Notes: generated from the sequence alone by a model not told the origin. 64,000 nt of DNA from Solen grandis (GCA_021229015.1 CM037777.1:54823089-54887088), one strand, 5' to 3'; positions 20,501-32,545 are shown, numbered from the stretch's first letter. Made by a program: numbers and translations.

Positions 20501-21680
20501 CGCTCCGCTGTGGTAGGTTTCTATGTTTGTTCATACAATATTTAGCCGTTTTTTCAATATTTTAAATTATTTCTTTAAAAACCCCCTTTCCAGGAAAGAA
20601 ATAAAATTCATTGTCCAAAAAAAAATTTTAAATCCCGGGGAAAAGAATTTCAATCAAAAATTTGAAATGAATATTCAGGGGAAAAACGAATTTTTCAAAT
20701 TTCCAGCTTAAATTTTTTTGTCAAAAATGTTGGGGGGAACATTTCAGCACTTTTTTGTTCACCTGCAGGGGATTGTTTTTTAAAATTGCTAGGTAATTTT
20801 TTAGTGTTTTTTATTCCGGGGGTTTTGGTTGTTGGGTTTCCCTTTAAGAAAAAAAAATACAGCCCCTTTGTTTAATGTGGGCCTTTTCCTCGCAAAAATA
20901 TGAAAAAAAAACAAAAAAAAAAAAAATTAAAAAATATTTTTGTCTATTAAAAAAAAACTAAGATGTCATTGAACAACATTGGAAATGTATCATTTTCTAG
21001 TGTTTTTTTTTTGTTAACCTTCACCCTTTCCCAAATATCACTTTTTGACACATTGGCAAAAAGCAGACCCTATCAAAGCTCCCCCAGGGGTTGTCAGGGT
21101 CTCCTCGTTGGTCATACAAAACTGAAAACTTAAATTTACACATTTTCAATCAAAAAAAAATCCACTGTTAAATACTTTTAAATTCATTTTATAAAAATTT
21201 TCAATAAAAAATAAATTTTTTATGATTTTTAGGGGGAAAAAGGGGTTAAAAAATGATGAACCTATTATGAACTAATGGCCTTAAAAGAAGTTTAATCATT
21301 TCCTTTTTTATCCTTTTTATACCAATGATCCCTTTTAAAGGAAAAAGGGAAAGAAAAATATCTGTTTTGACAAAAATCACACCCTTTTGCCCTTTTTTTA
21401 CAACATGAGATTTGAAAAGAAAGTTCTTTTTCTTGTTAGAGAAAAAATTTTACCTTGGAATTCCATTCATATTTTTTTTTTTTAAAATACTTATGATTTA
21501 TTCTTATCTGACATAAAAAAAAATTAAACCATGAAAAAAAGATTCCGAAAAAGGTTCGTTTTGTTTCTTTTACATGTCGGTAAAGGGGGCCCAAATTAAA
21601 TTTACACAATGAAAAGGGCAACAACAAACCACCCCGATTAAAGCCGCTTTTTTTTAAAAGAGAGCAAAAAATGAATGGGT
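17539..21680. other. Rest of the low-quality block, nothing assignable
   Basis: AT-rich, homopolymer-inflated sequence. No gene, clear repeat or RNA could be supported. Confidence 0.5.
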
Positions 21681-21899
21681 GGACCTTATCAAAGCAGATT
21701 AATTCAATGTCCTTTATTAAATATCTAATCCATTCTGAAATTCATCTAGGTATTTTCACTTATATTTTGCCCATTTTACCATGTAGTATGGATGCAATGC
21801 AATAAACCCACATACTGCATATGTCAGTCAAAGATCCGAGAAATTGCAATGGAGACGACGAAACTATATTGCTACCAGATACATGCAGCCCTTCCCGTT

Positions 21900-22030
21900 C
21901 TTTTTTTTATTTTTTAAATTGGGTCAGGTGACCCCTTCATATTATTGACAAAAAGATTTTTTTTTTCAAACATTTGTGGGTCAGTAGACAATTAGGGAGT
22001 CAAAATCGGCAGTTTTGTGTCTCTTGGAAA
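21900..22030. repeat. Dispersed repeat, partner at 37888-38040
   Basis: Both copies contain, in the same order, a gtgacccc stretch, a gggtca stretch and gagtcaaaat followed shortly by ttttttg or ttttgtg. The family is unknown. Confidence 0.5.
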
Positions 22031-22609
22031 ATCACTGCATTTTGTTCATACTAACAAGCAACAAATGTGAAAGTAGCAGTAAACATGCATTTCTCTTGGA
22101 GTACACTTAAAGGATTATATACAGGAATGTTTCAGTTATTTGGAATTAACCATTGCCATGGCAGTATTTCAGTAATATACATTCGCAACATCATATATAT
22201 ACAGGTGGAGGAAGAACCAAAGTGCAACATGAAAACCCAACCCACCTATAGCCAATTGGAAGGTGTTATCAAATGAAATATTTTGAGTACCCAGATTGCG
22301 ACACAAACCCTAGCATTGGAGAGCGGACACGTGGCAAGATTGGAGTTAGGGGCCATTTCTTTATGTTTTTTTTTTATCAAACTGACTGCACCAGTGGAAG
22401 AATGTCTGTGACTGTTACCCTTTTTGGAAAAACCCAAAATGAAGACTAGTTGAGAACTACTAGGTGTAATGGACCTTTCTTAGTTTTCACTGATTATTCA
22501 TGGTGGACTAAAAATATTTACACTGGGATAGTTGGTTTGCAATGACTGGCCTGGTTTACACAAATGAATACATGATTTTTGTTTGTTAGAAGCTTACCTA
22601 GCCATGAAT
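22031..22609. other. Unassigned stretch
   Basis: No gene or repeat recognised; sequence quality looks normal again. Confidence 0.4.
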
Positions 22610-23509
22610 TGACAAGATGGCCCTTTGATCGCTCACCTGAGAAAAGTATCATTCATTGCCTGTACAAAAAAGATTGCTTTAGAATTAAGATGATTGAGGT
22701 GAAACAATGTTCAGGAATTTTTGACCCCTTTTCCCCAGAAGATATCATCATGACAAACATTCTGCCAAAGTTTGAGAAGAATTGGACCAAAAAGTTTGCC
22801 CTCAGGTATAAACAAATTTTTCTAAGATCTGACCTACTGACCTACATTTCTATCCAGCCCATCATTTTTAAAAATGGTTTTGAGATTCATCATGACAAAC
22901 AACTGACCAAGTTTGAGGAAGATTGCATCCAAAACTGTGGCCTTTAGTGTGTAAAAAAGATTTTTTTAAGATTTGACCTTTGACCTACTTTTCGGTGCGG
23001 CCCTGGCCATTTTCAAAAGGGTTTAAGATATCTTAAGACAAACAATTCTGACCAATTTGAGGAAGATTGGGGTTTTAAAAATTTTAGCCTCTAGGTGTAA
23101 ACAAGATTTTTTTTTAAAATTTGACCTACTGACCTACTTTTTGATCCAACCTGACCCATTTTCGAAAGGATTCAAGATATCATCAAGGGCAAACATTCTG
23201 ACAAAGTTTGAGGAAGATTGGATCAAAAATTTGGGGCCCCTAGTGTGTAAACATTTAAAATTTTGACGGATGACAAAATTTTTCTAAGATTTGACCTACT
23301 GACCTACTTTTTTAAATCCAACCTGACCCATTTTCGAAAGGGTTTCAAGATATCATCAAGACAAACAATTTTGGGCCAAGTTTGAGGGGAAAATTGGATC
23401 AAAATTTGTGGCCTTTTAGTGGAAACATCAAAATTGTTGACGGACGACGGAACGGGACAATGAGTATCCCAAAAGCTCCCCTGAGCTTTTGCTCAGGTGA
23501 GCTTAAAAG
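22610..23509 (+). mobile_element. Tandem-core element (pearl/Helentron-like), copy 2
   Basis: Starts gacaagatggccctttgatc and gctcacctgag. The core has about five units of roughly 150 bp with the landmarks agtttgaggaagattgga, ctactgacctact and gacccattttcgaaagg. It ends after gacggacgacgg with the hairpin gctcccctgagcttttgctc and aggtgagct. Some homopolymers in the core are inflated, as in the preceding low-quality block. Confidence 0.75.
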
Positions 23510-24681
23510 GCAGGGGTTGAAATTCCACTGATAAAAACTTAAAAGTGCATTCAACACAATGTATGAATTATGTACAAGTCACCTACATTTGTATCAGGTA
23601 GCTAATAAATTATACGTAACAAATAAGGATGAAAAAAAAATGACCACTGATGGTCTTAATTGAAAAATTTTTTTTTTTTGCTTTAAACCCTGAACTGTTT
23701 ATGAAAGGGATTTCCATAATATTATGATAAGACAAGACCAAATGAAAGGGGAAAAGACTAGATATATTTTTATATTTGTTCTAAGACCACGAATATTCTC
23801 TAGAGTTCATTATTTATTTTACTTACAAATATACACACTTACATAAATGCATACATATTGCATGCTATGCAAAATCAATCTGAACAAACAATAAAAATTT
23901 CACGCAAATTATGACAACTTCTGTAATTTCTCCAGTACATAAGAATTATTTATCACCAATTTACATAAATACGCTTTATTATCATTTTTTTTATCTACCT
24001 GTGTTATACACTGTACCCAAAGCAAATTTTTGAAAGAATTAAATAGCATGGTAAAATAATTTTCTCCTGTGAATATCGGAGATTTGCATGAAAAAAAGTC
24101 TACTTGGAATGAAATAAAAAAGAATGAACCCTTGGAAATTAAAATCATTTTCTTTTAAAAACTCTTAAAAAATGTTTAATAACATACTCAAGTTGTGAAA
24201 TTAGACCATCGGGAAAGTCCATTTTATATTGACCAAACCCTGTCGACAGACAGGCAAACACCGCTCCTCACAAGGTTGATTTTAAAATTTTTAACCCGTA
24301 TGCACTGTTTGAAGGGAAGTTTTTTTACCACTACATATGCAGAAAAAACAAACGGGTAGATTCTATTGTTCAGTTTCTATAGTACTGCAGTTTACAGGTC
24401 TTGCCAAGAAGAAATAATTCAAAGTTATGATTTTTTCTCAAGCTGATCAGGTTTGTAACGAGCTTCATGTAAAATCCAATTTAATTATTTAAGCAGTTTT
24501 TAAGGATAATGAAGGTTATGCAACAAACAAACTCAAAAATAAAACCATTTTCTCTCTGCTATTTTGTTTACAACCCGTTGACTCTTTGAAATAACCTGAA
24601 CAAGCTATGATCCAGCGGCAAATATCTTGTTACTATGTATGACACCATCTTAATAACACTTTTCTCACTCATGTCATTTCA
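23510..24681. other. Unassigned AT-rich stretch
   Basis: No gene, RNA or repeat that I can support on either strand. Confidence 0.4.
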
Positions 24682-24924
24682 TTAACCCTTTCCTCATAGA
24701 GGAAACCATGAAAAAGACCTATGCAAACAGCATAAAACCAGATCAGCCTGCGAGTAACTCGCAGGCTGATCAGGTTTTATGCTGTTTGCTGCTCCTCAGT
24801 GGTCTGGTAATGAGAATTTTACAATTAAAATTTGGTAAGGTTTGAATTTGGCTTTCTGCAGATCAGGCTTTATGTGGTACATATTGAGTGCGTCAAAATG
24901 AGTCTATATGAGGGAAAGGGTTAA
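24682..24924 (+). mobile_element. TTAA-bounded MITE with central palindrome, copy A
   Basis: Termini ttaaccctttcctc and gagggaaagggttaa are inverted and begin and end with TTAA, as for piggyBac- or Kolobok-type insertions. The centre has a near-perfect palindrome, gatcagcctgcgagtaactc followed by gcaggctgatc. Five more copies of the same family and two relatives are in the window. Confidence 0.9.
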
Positions 24925-26331
24925 GCACAAAAAGTGCCAAATACAATTCGCAGCAAGCGCTCCGCTATGCAATGCATCTATGGATTAAAACTTTAATTTT
25001 ATAGAATTTTTTAATTGTTTATTTTTTGACTGTCAAGAAATACACCTATATTTAGGGGATCATTATGAACCTACTTTCAGACACTCTGACTTTTACATAC
25101 AGATGTTCTCCTGGTCAGCAAAGAAACATTATAGGGGGCCTGATTCACTAAACTTTATATGACAAAAATTTTCAAAATTGAAAAATTCAAAGAAGTAAAA
25201 TAAAATAATATTCTTCATAAAAAGTAATTGATTTTGCCTAATGCAATGCAATAGGTTACCATTCTTTTGTTTTATTATGCAAACGATAAATTAACAGACA
25301 CTGTATTTGGGCAATATTATAACAACTAAGATCCAATTTGTTTGTACAAAGTTTCGTGAAACTGGCCCTAGTATGATTGATCCATACTGATAACAAATCC
25401 AAAACCTAGCAAGCCTCTTCCAACAAATTTTTTGGATAACCCTTGGCTGCTGATTATGCAACTTTCCATACATCCCCAGTGGGTTTTTACACTATCGTTT
25501 CGTTGTTTAGATCAACAGTCAATACAGTCGTCTGAATGGATGCAGGAAAGCAATGTCCTGCCTTGCATTAACCAATCCTAATGCTTCTAACGTCATATTT
25601 TATATAACCCTACCAATTTCGTTTTACCTCCAGATGTAAACATCATTTTGATTGGCTGAAATATTTCATGCTTAACGTGTAAAAATGTCAACTTGCTAGT
25701 TGCAAATCCAACGGCTGATAAATGGAGAGTAACAGAACAAAATGACCATGGGTGTCCGACGATGTTGCCCACAAGGCGCTAGGACTGTCATGAAAACACT
25801 TTGTGTGTACAATATATACAGAAAGTCCCTGTGCCCATCTTCCAGCAACTTCTTTTCATTGCCTCCAAACATCCCTTTCAAACTTTATTTCACAATGGTG
25901 GCCTACAACTCCACTCAATTTTTCAGTACCTCTGCTTGAGTCCTGCCTCAAAATAAGAAATGAAACACATTTTCATGAAGATTCTTTATGTTTCCTCTTA
26001 ATCTGTTTTGTCTTTGGTTGTATTTAATGACATTAACACAAAAACTTCTTCCGTCTTTGGTCTATTAAATGGCATTAATACAAAAACTTCTATTAACACA
26101 AACTGCAGACGAAAAATAAAGTCACGTAGCCTCAACCAGACGGGACCCGATTAAGGGACATGTACAGGGGCTATTGGATGACAGGCAAGTCACATGTCTG
26201 TTGCTATGGTGACTGGATGAGACGTAGGCGCCCTGTACTTCGTATCGCGTGAGTATTTACATACTGATGGAAGTTGCCATGGTGATGAGGAAGAATGAGG
26301 ACAAGGATGATTACTACAGCTCTGCCCGCTG
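24925..26331 (-). other. Region downstream of the minus-strand gene, probably including its 3' UTR
   Basis: No coding exon is supported. A minus-strand AATAAA (plus-strand tttatt at 25884-25889), about 440 bp past the stop codon of the five-exon gene, could be its polyadenylation signal. The rest is AT-rich and unassigned. Confidence 0.35.
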
Positions 26332-26379
26332 TCAGGGTGTCGATAAGGATATGCCATCCTCTGATTTGTAATCACAGCC
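26332..26379 (-). CDS. Uncharacterised five-exon gene, exon 5 (terminal)
   Basis: Acceptor gtctatttcag, then 15 codons and TGA: GCDYKSEDGISLSTP-stop. It starts in phase 0, matching the phase 0 end of exon 4, so the C terminus reads EKIER joined to GCDYKSED. A Gly-x-Asp-Tyr/Ser-Glu tail after a Leu-rich helix looks like a natural conserved C terminus. A longer frame on the same strand exists here, but the in-phase reading stops at once, which is what would be expected of a terminal exon. Confidence 0.68.
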   Translation of the reverse strand, partial: GCDYKSEDGISLSTP

Positions 26380-26453
26380 CTGAAATAGACGCACAACCTT
26401 AAGTCAAGGAAGACACGAAAAAACAGTTTTGAAATGGACACACAACTCAATGC

Positions 26454-26714
26454 TTAACCCATTACCTCATGAATATTCATGTACAAATTTAATTTTAATG
26501 ATATTGTTTTAATTACTGACAAAAGTATATAAATTGTGCATAAAACTATTGAATTTTCTTTGTCTTTTTGTTAGTGTAGAAATCTGAGCTATAATATTGC
26601 GTGAGAAAACAGAGGAGACCCTGATCAGGCTTCTCCTGGAAGGAACTAACTGATATGGGTTAGTTCTGATTGCTATAATGCGTCAAAATGAGTCTTTACG
26701 AGGTAAAAGGTTAA
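26454..26714 (+). mobile_element. TTAA-bounded MITE, related subfamily (copy G)
   Basis: Starts ttaacccattacctcatgaa and ends gaggtaaaaggttaa, with the shared internal string gcgtcaaaatgagtct. It lacks the long palindrome; instead there is a short inverted pair around gatcaggcttctcctgga. The relative is at 31668-31920. Confidence 0.8.
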
Positions 26715-26974
26715 GAAGACACAAAATCCGGTCTACAAGTCTTGAAAAGAATTTACTTGTAAAAAAGAACAAGGACAAGTAATTGCTGAAGAAATTAAAG
26801 AATCTTGTAAATTTACTAGTCTTAAACTATAACTATCACTGGAGGTGATTAATACCACCGCAAAATGCTTTGATACAGGAGAAGCTAGACTCCAGGCGGA
26901 GCATAGATTAGAACCTGTATACATAGTATAATGGCTATGACAGTAAGTAAGTAAATAAGTAAGTAAAGTCGTTA

Positions 26975-27138
26975 TTTAAGGTAAGATACCTGTAATGGTT
27001 CCGCTACATTTTGGACCCCATGGCCTTTCACGGAGATAACCAAGGTTTCTTAATGTTTCATTAGGGTACCTTGGTCATCTTGGTAAAGGTTAAATGGTCC
27101 AAAATATAGTGGAACCATTACAGGTATCTTACCTTAAA
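26975..27138. mobile_element. Foldback MITE, intact copy (164 bp)
   Basis: Nearly the whole element is one palindrome: tttaaggtaagatacctgta at the left is matched by its inverse at the right, followed inward by atggttccgctacattttgg and its inverse. The diverged copy is at 8105-8264. Confidence 0.9.
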
Positions 27139-27528
27139 GTGGATAGAGAGAGTTATGGTTGTTTGGCACAATAGTTTAAAAAATGTAGTGTTATAGTCCT
27201 TAGACTCTGAACTTCTCCTAGTCGCCATCTGTTTACATTTTAAGTTTCAAGTCAATACCTTGTATAATTTTCGAGTTATGTTCCAGACAAGAAAATTCCA
27301 ACAGATGGACCGACCAACCACAAGGTGACTCCTATATACCCTCCCAGACTTTGTTTGGCGGGGGTATAATAAATATAAACTTCAGCTCTGAAACTGACAA
27401 ATGTAACAGCCTTGAAATCAATTTACACAATTTAGAAAATTCCAATCACACCTTAGTTATACCACCAATATAACTAAAATCACATCTGAATAACAAAATG
27501 GTCTGAACGTTCATCTTGAACAACATAC
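27139..27528 (-). other. Intron 4 remainder
   Basis: Intronic sequence between exons 4 and 5 with no further feature, apart from the MITEs already listed. Confidence 0.45.
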
Positions 27529-27648
27529 CCGCTCTATTTTTTCATCCAACATTTTGAAGAACTCTAGCTGGCTATTGGTCACCTTGATGTTGGTTTGTTT
27601 TCCACTGAACTCTTTAATATCTTTGGATTTGTTCTGCACCCCTTTGTC
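27529..27648 (-). CDS. Uncharacterised five-exon gene, exon 4
   Basis: A 120-nt exon, phase 0 to phase 0, acceptor aaatgttgcag, donor GAGCGG|gtatgt. It encodes DKGVQNKSKDIKEFSGKQT and then NIKVTNSQLEFFKMLDEKIE plus Arg. The second half is a strong amphipathic helix (QLEFFKMLDEKIE) of the kind kept in conserved short C-terminal motifs. I do not recognise the family. Codon-like composition, precise splice sites and matching phase with exons 3 and 5 make this the best-supported exon of the gene. Confidence 0.78.
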
Positions 27649-27696
27649 CTGCAACATTTAAATTCAATATCTGCATCTCAATCAACACATGTATAA

Positions 27697-28688
27697 ACAA
27701 GAGGCCCATGATGGCCCTAAATTGCTCACCTGAGATAAATAGGTTGACCCAAGGAACATCTGTACCAATTTATTTTAAAATCTGGCCACTAGTTTTGAAG
27801 AAGATGATTTTTAAAGTTTTCATATTTTTTTTCTTTTTGTTGCCATGGCAACCAGAGTTCTATATGGATCAAGTTTATTTTAGCAACTTTTGTGAAAGTT
27901 GACCCAAGGATCACCCCTGCCAAGTTTAATCAAATTCTGTCCAATGGTTTCAGAGGAAATGTTGATTAAAGTTTTCCCTATATACATATAAGGCAAATAA
28001 GCCCCGCCCCTGGCGGCCATGTTTTTTACGGATCGGAAAATTTTAGCAACTTTGGTAGAGGTTGACCCAAGGAACATCTGTACCAATTCATTTTAAAATC
28101 TGGCCAGTAGTTTTGAAGGAGATGATTTTTAAAGTTTTCATTTTTTTTTCTTTTTGTTGCCATGGCAACCAGAGTTCTACATGGATCAAGTTTATTTTAG
28201 CAATTTTTGTGAAGGTTGACCCAAGGATCATCCCTGCCAAGTTTAATCAAATTCTGTCCAGTGGTTTCAGAGGAGATGTTGTTTAAAGGTTTCTCTATAT
28301 ACATATAAGGCAAATAAGCCCCGCCCCTGGCGGCCATGTTTTTTTATGGATCGGAATAATTTTAGCAACTTTGGTAGAGGTTGACCCAAGGAACATCTGT
28401 ACTAATTTATTTTAAAATCTGGCCAGTAGTTTTGAAGAAAATGATTTTTAAAGTTTTCATTTTTTTTTTTGTTGTTGCCATGGCAACCAGAGTTCTACAT
28501 GGATCAAGTTTATTTTAGCAACTTTTGTGAAGGTTGACCCAAGGATCATCCCTGCCAAGTTTAATCAAATTCTGTCCAGTGGTTTCAGAGATGTTGTTTA
28601 AAGAAAATTGTTGACGACGCACAACGACGGACGAAGGGCGATCCTAAAAGCTCACTTGAGCACAAAGTGCTCAGGTGAGCTAAAAAGG
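27697..28688 (+). mobile_element. Tandem-core element (pearl/Helentron-like), copy 3
   Basis: Starts acaagaggcccatgatggcc, then gctcacctgag. The core is three higher-order units of about 317 bp (starting near 27742, 28058 and 28376), each of two half-units opening gttgacccaagga. It ends gacgacgcacaacgacgga and then the perfect hairpin agctcacttgagcacaaagt plus gctcaggtgagct. Inserted in intron 3 of the minus-strand gene. Confidence 0.8.
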
Positions 28689-28749
28689 TAAGTAAAAGTA
28701 CCAATGTTACATTGAATTATACTCTGAACAAGACCTGATGGCTTTTTTC

Positions 28750-28980
28750 ATCAAAAGTAGGTTAAAGGTCAAGGTCACAGTGAACTGCATAATGTAGAAG
28801 TCCATCCAGTTAAATAACTATCCAATTATTGAAGCAATCCAAAAAGGAAACCTGTTCAGATGCAGCTTTTTTTAATCAAAAGTAGGTTAAATGTCAAGGT
28901 CACAAGGTCAACTGCATAATGTAAAGGACCATCCAATTAAGTAACTGTCCAAATATTGAAGAAATCCAATGAGGACATAG
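28750..28980. repeat. Two-copy tandem duplication of about 122 bp
   Basis: Copies start near 28756 and 28878 and share tcaaaagtaggttaaaggtc, gtcacaaggtcaactgcata-like text and ccaattattgaagaaatcc. Confidence 0.8.
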
Positions 28981-29034
28981 AAGTTTTAGCAGATTTAAAG
29001 AAAACAAGTAACTGGTGTTGTATGCAACACATAA

Positions 29035-29823
29035 AGTCCCCTACCGGCTCCACCTTGACTCAATATGGTAATCAATCCCATTTTTTGCCATATTTTCACT
29101 ATTTCCATTACCATAGCAACCACAATTTTAGTCGAAGAACAAAAATAAAATGACATGCATAATCTACACATTGCCATCTAGTCATATACCAAGTTTCATC
29201 AAGTTAGCTTGCTTAGTTATCGCGGGATCCCATTTTTGCCATATTTTCACTATTTCCGTTACCATAGCAACCACAATTTTAGTCGAAGAACAAAAATAAA
29301 ATGACGTGCATAATCTACACATTGCCATCTAGTCATATACCAAGTTTCATCAAGTTAGCTTGCTTAGTTATCGCGGGATCCCATTTTTGCCATATTTTCA
29401 CTATTTCCGTTACCATAGCAATCACAATTTTATTCGAAGAACAAAAATAAAATGACATGCATAATCTACACATTGCCATCTAGTCATATACCAAGTTTCA
29501 TCAAGTTAGCTTGCTTAGTTATTATCGCGGGATCCAGATTTGAGCGGACAGACAGACGGACAGACGGACGGACGTCCTAACGCAGGTATACTTGTGCGGC
29601 TATCCTATTGTTCTTTCTATTGTTCTTTTAGCCACCTAAGAAACAATTTTAGCCACTTAAGAGAAAAGATCAAAGGCTGCTAACCCTAACCCATTGTTCC
29701 CTAGCCCCGTAAGTACCCCTACGTGTGTACAGACAGACGGACGGACAGACGCACGGACGGACAGAAGGACGGAGGGCAAACCTATAGTCCCCTCCGGTGT
29801 GAACACCGGTAGGGGACTAAAAA
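29035..29823 (+). mobile_element. Second tandem-core element family with a terminal hairpin
   Basis: Starts agtcccctaccggctcc. The core has three units of about 151 bp (near 29078, 29229 and 29380; landmarks atttttgccatattttcac and agttatcgcgggatcc). Two GACGGACA-rich blocks (about 29545-29572 and 29725-29775) follow, and it ends with the hairpin agtcccctccggtgtgaaca then ccggtaggggact. The design matches the other tandem-core family but all sequences differ. Confidence 0.75.
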
Positions 29824-30008
29824 AATCAATTTAAGGGACGGAAGTTTTCATTGAAAAACCCGTCCAAAAAGTTACATGTGCATCAGCTTCCAAATCCTAT
29901 TATACAATAGGTATAGAGGCAAGATGCATGTCTGCTGTTTGTAACAATGTATAACCAAATAACAAAGAAATCTACTCAGACATATAACGTCAACCTTCCC
30001 ATGACCTT

Positions 30009-30208
30009 TTAACCCTTTCCCTCATATAGACTCATTTTGACGCACTCATTAGGTACCACATAAAGCCTGATCTGCAGAAAACCACAGTTAAACCTTACCA
30101 AATTTAATTACAAAATCCTCATTTCCAGACCATTGAGGAGCAGCGAGACTGGTTTTATGCTGTTCGCATAGGTCTTTTCATGGTGTCCTCTATAAGGGAA
30201 AGGGTTAA
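30009..30208 (-). mobile_element. TTAA-bounded MITE, copy B (hairpin deleted)
   Basis: Reverse orientation of the family at 24682. The central palindrome is almost wholly missing (gcagcgagactggttttatg), leaving 200 bp. Termini are intact. Confidence 0.88.
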
Positions 30209-31667
30209 CATAGAAATTATCTCATCTAAAATCATTCAGTTATTCACTGACCCCTGATATGTGAGCAAGTGCCATAATACTATAGGTACCAACAATTATG
30301 TAGCAAATACTTAATTGCTGTTTAATCAATAATTTTCACGGGGCACTGATTTTTGTCCATTTTGTTGAGGGCTTTATCCATGAATATAATCCCCACCAAA
30401 ATAAATTTTAACACCTTCTCAGACCTCATGTGTTCTTAAAAAAAAAAGTACATAACAAAATTTACTGTCAGCAAAGTTTTACAGTTCCCAGACAAACATA
30501 CTTTTAAAAAACAAAACAAAAAAAAACATCTGTTTTTTGTTGCTACTGTTCATCCAGCATATGACAAATTTGTTTTCTGTATAATCAATCATATCCACAA
30601 ACAAGATTATGAAGTTAAGTCTGGGATGTTAACTCTGAAGGTGTCGATCCATCAGTGTCGGATACTGGGCCACGACTGCCTATTACATCTGTCATGCGAT
30701 GTATGGAGTAACAGAATGAGCACTTGTGGGTTTCCGGCACTGCAATTCCATGGGTTTTACTCAGAACTTAGTTACATTTAAATACATTACGTTGCAAGTC
30801 ATCAATCTAGTTTTCTTTAGAACAATAATTTCCTAAGTAGCTCACTGCATATCAAATACCGGCACTGTTAGCTAGTTCGGTAACTTTCCAAGTCAATTTT
30901 GTCAATTACTTACACTTTTTGTAAAACAAGAAATGTGTAATGTGTTCCTGCCTTATTTAAGATTTTAAGCATACTTAGCAGTAAATACTCTTGATGGAAT
31001 TTCTAGCATATATTTCCTACAGCTATCTTTACCACAGTCACAGGTGCTACTGTTCATTCTCACAGTGTGTCAAACTGCCAGGGATCTTGTAAGTGTTTTA
31101 AGTTAAGAATAAGAAAACAATTAACCTGTATTTCTAGAACTGAGTATTCAATACTCAAGCACACATTAACATCTTAATATACATATAACAAAAGACTGAT
31201 AAAGGGAGGAAATCCAGTTCATGTGTTTGTTTGTTAACTTGTACAGATTATCTCCCTTTGGAAGAACACGCAAAGTCTTGTTAATGAGTTGATGTCAGGC
31301 AAATTACAGAGTTCCAGGCCAGTGTCATTAATCTTAATTAACTTCAAGAAATGAAAAATTGAATGATTTTTCATTTTACTGTTGCATGTGGGTTTGAGAA
31401 TTTGTCTTTAAACCAGCCAGTCACGAAGCTCAAAGCCTACTGGGAATATTTAAAACTAACTGTAGATGTTTACACGGGTTTTACATCCAGCCATCTAATA
31501 TATTTAATCATTGGAGGATTTTGTATAATTGAGATATTGAAACAGTCATGCCTCACTGCATACAAGAGTGTCCCTAAATAAGTGTGAAGGAAAAGGCATG
31601 ACAGTATATGTTTGACAGACAGACAGACATTTATGTGTCACAGAACCAGCCAGTTCTGTAACTATCC
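30209..31667 (-). other. Intron 3 stretch, unassigned
   Basis: AT-rich, no exon with acceptable splice sites and phase was found. Confidence 0.4.
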
Positions 31668-31920
31668 TTAATCCTTTACCTCATGAATATTCATACACAA
31701 ATTTATGATTTGATTAATATGAATTAACTGATATTTAAGTGGTTTATGAAAAGATGGATTTTTCTTTGCCAGTCAGATGACTGTGTAGAAACTGAGCTAC
31801 AATATTGTATGTGCAAACAGAGGAAACCCTGATCAGACAGCTCCTATAGGAGTTGTCTGATCTGGGTCTGCTCTGTTTGCCTGTTTCAAAGTGAGTCTTA
31901 TAGTGAAGTAAAGGATTTAA
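31668..31920 (+). mobile_element. TTAA-bounded MITE, related subfamily (copy H)
   Basis: Starts ttaatcctttacctcatgaa and ends gtgaagtaaaggatttaa. A palindromic centre around gacagctcctataggagttg corresponds to copy G. Confidence 0.8.
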
Positions 31921-32419
31921 TTGAAAGAACAAGCTTTGTATACCACTGCCATATTTTTTATGATCCTGCCCTTCTGCTCCCCCGCAGTTATTCTCTAACC
32001 AGCAAATCACAGGGGCCTGTCAATAATATCTGTGTTTTTTTGTTGTTGTTGTTTTCACGCTAAACACCTGTAATATTATGACCTTTATTTTTCACCTATT
32101 ATTCCCCGAAGTTCACACTTCTTCCAAGAAAAAACAAAGCTATACCTAAAGGTAATAAATACCTTGCTATACCATCTTGATGCAATAATCCTTGAAGTGC
32201 TCAAGGAAAGAAACTATAGACAAATGCTCCTTTAAGCCTCAGCCACATTAACTGTGTGAAGTCAGTGAAAAAAACAAAAAACTTAGAACATTATGAGTGC
32301 TTGTAGACATTTGCATTATCTGTAGTGCTATTAATTATTTTTGTATGTGAGACTTGTACATTTGCTAAAAAGCAGGAAATCACAAGCACTCTCATACAAT
32401 ACCCATCAGTAAATATTAA

Positions 32420-32545
32420 AAGGTTCACTTGTGATGTCTCACAAGACTCTGAATCTGGTAGAGACTCAGGATTCTAAATTCTGAATCTGGTAGAGACTCG
32501 GGATTATAAATTCAGAAACTGTCAGTCAGAAACTTGGGATTTTAA
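32420..32545. repeat. Short tandem repeat (about 41 bp, 3 copies)
   Basis: Landmarks ctgaatctggtagagactc and gggattataaattc recur. Confidence 0.7.

Larger units (their letters stand above)
11590..21680. other. Low-quality block with inflated homopolymers
   Basis: From about 11590 the texture changes abruptly. There are very many A, T, G and C runs of 5-24 bases (for example T runs near 12761-12784 and 14401-14432 and a G run at 12979-12992), constant frameshifts inside recognisable repeats, and no long open frames. Flanking sequence on both sides is normal. This looks like an unpolished long-read insert, perhaps a gap fill, rather than biology. Genes here, including the missing MyD88 3' exon(s), cannot be judged. 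Confidence 0.8.

Noticed and set aside
11756..20711. Several short open frames of 60-140 codons in the low-quality block
   Set aside because: Dominated by homopolymer codons (Lys, Phe, Gly), no recognisable domains, and the sequence is unreliable.
26190..26450. An 86-residue minus-strand protein overlapping exon 5
   Set aside because: It uses a different frame from the one required by exon 4; the phase-consistent reading stops after 15 codons.
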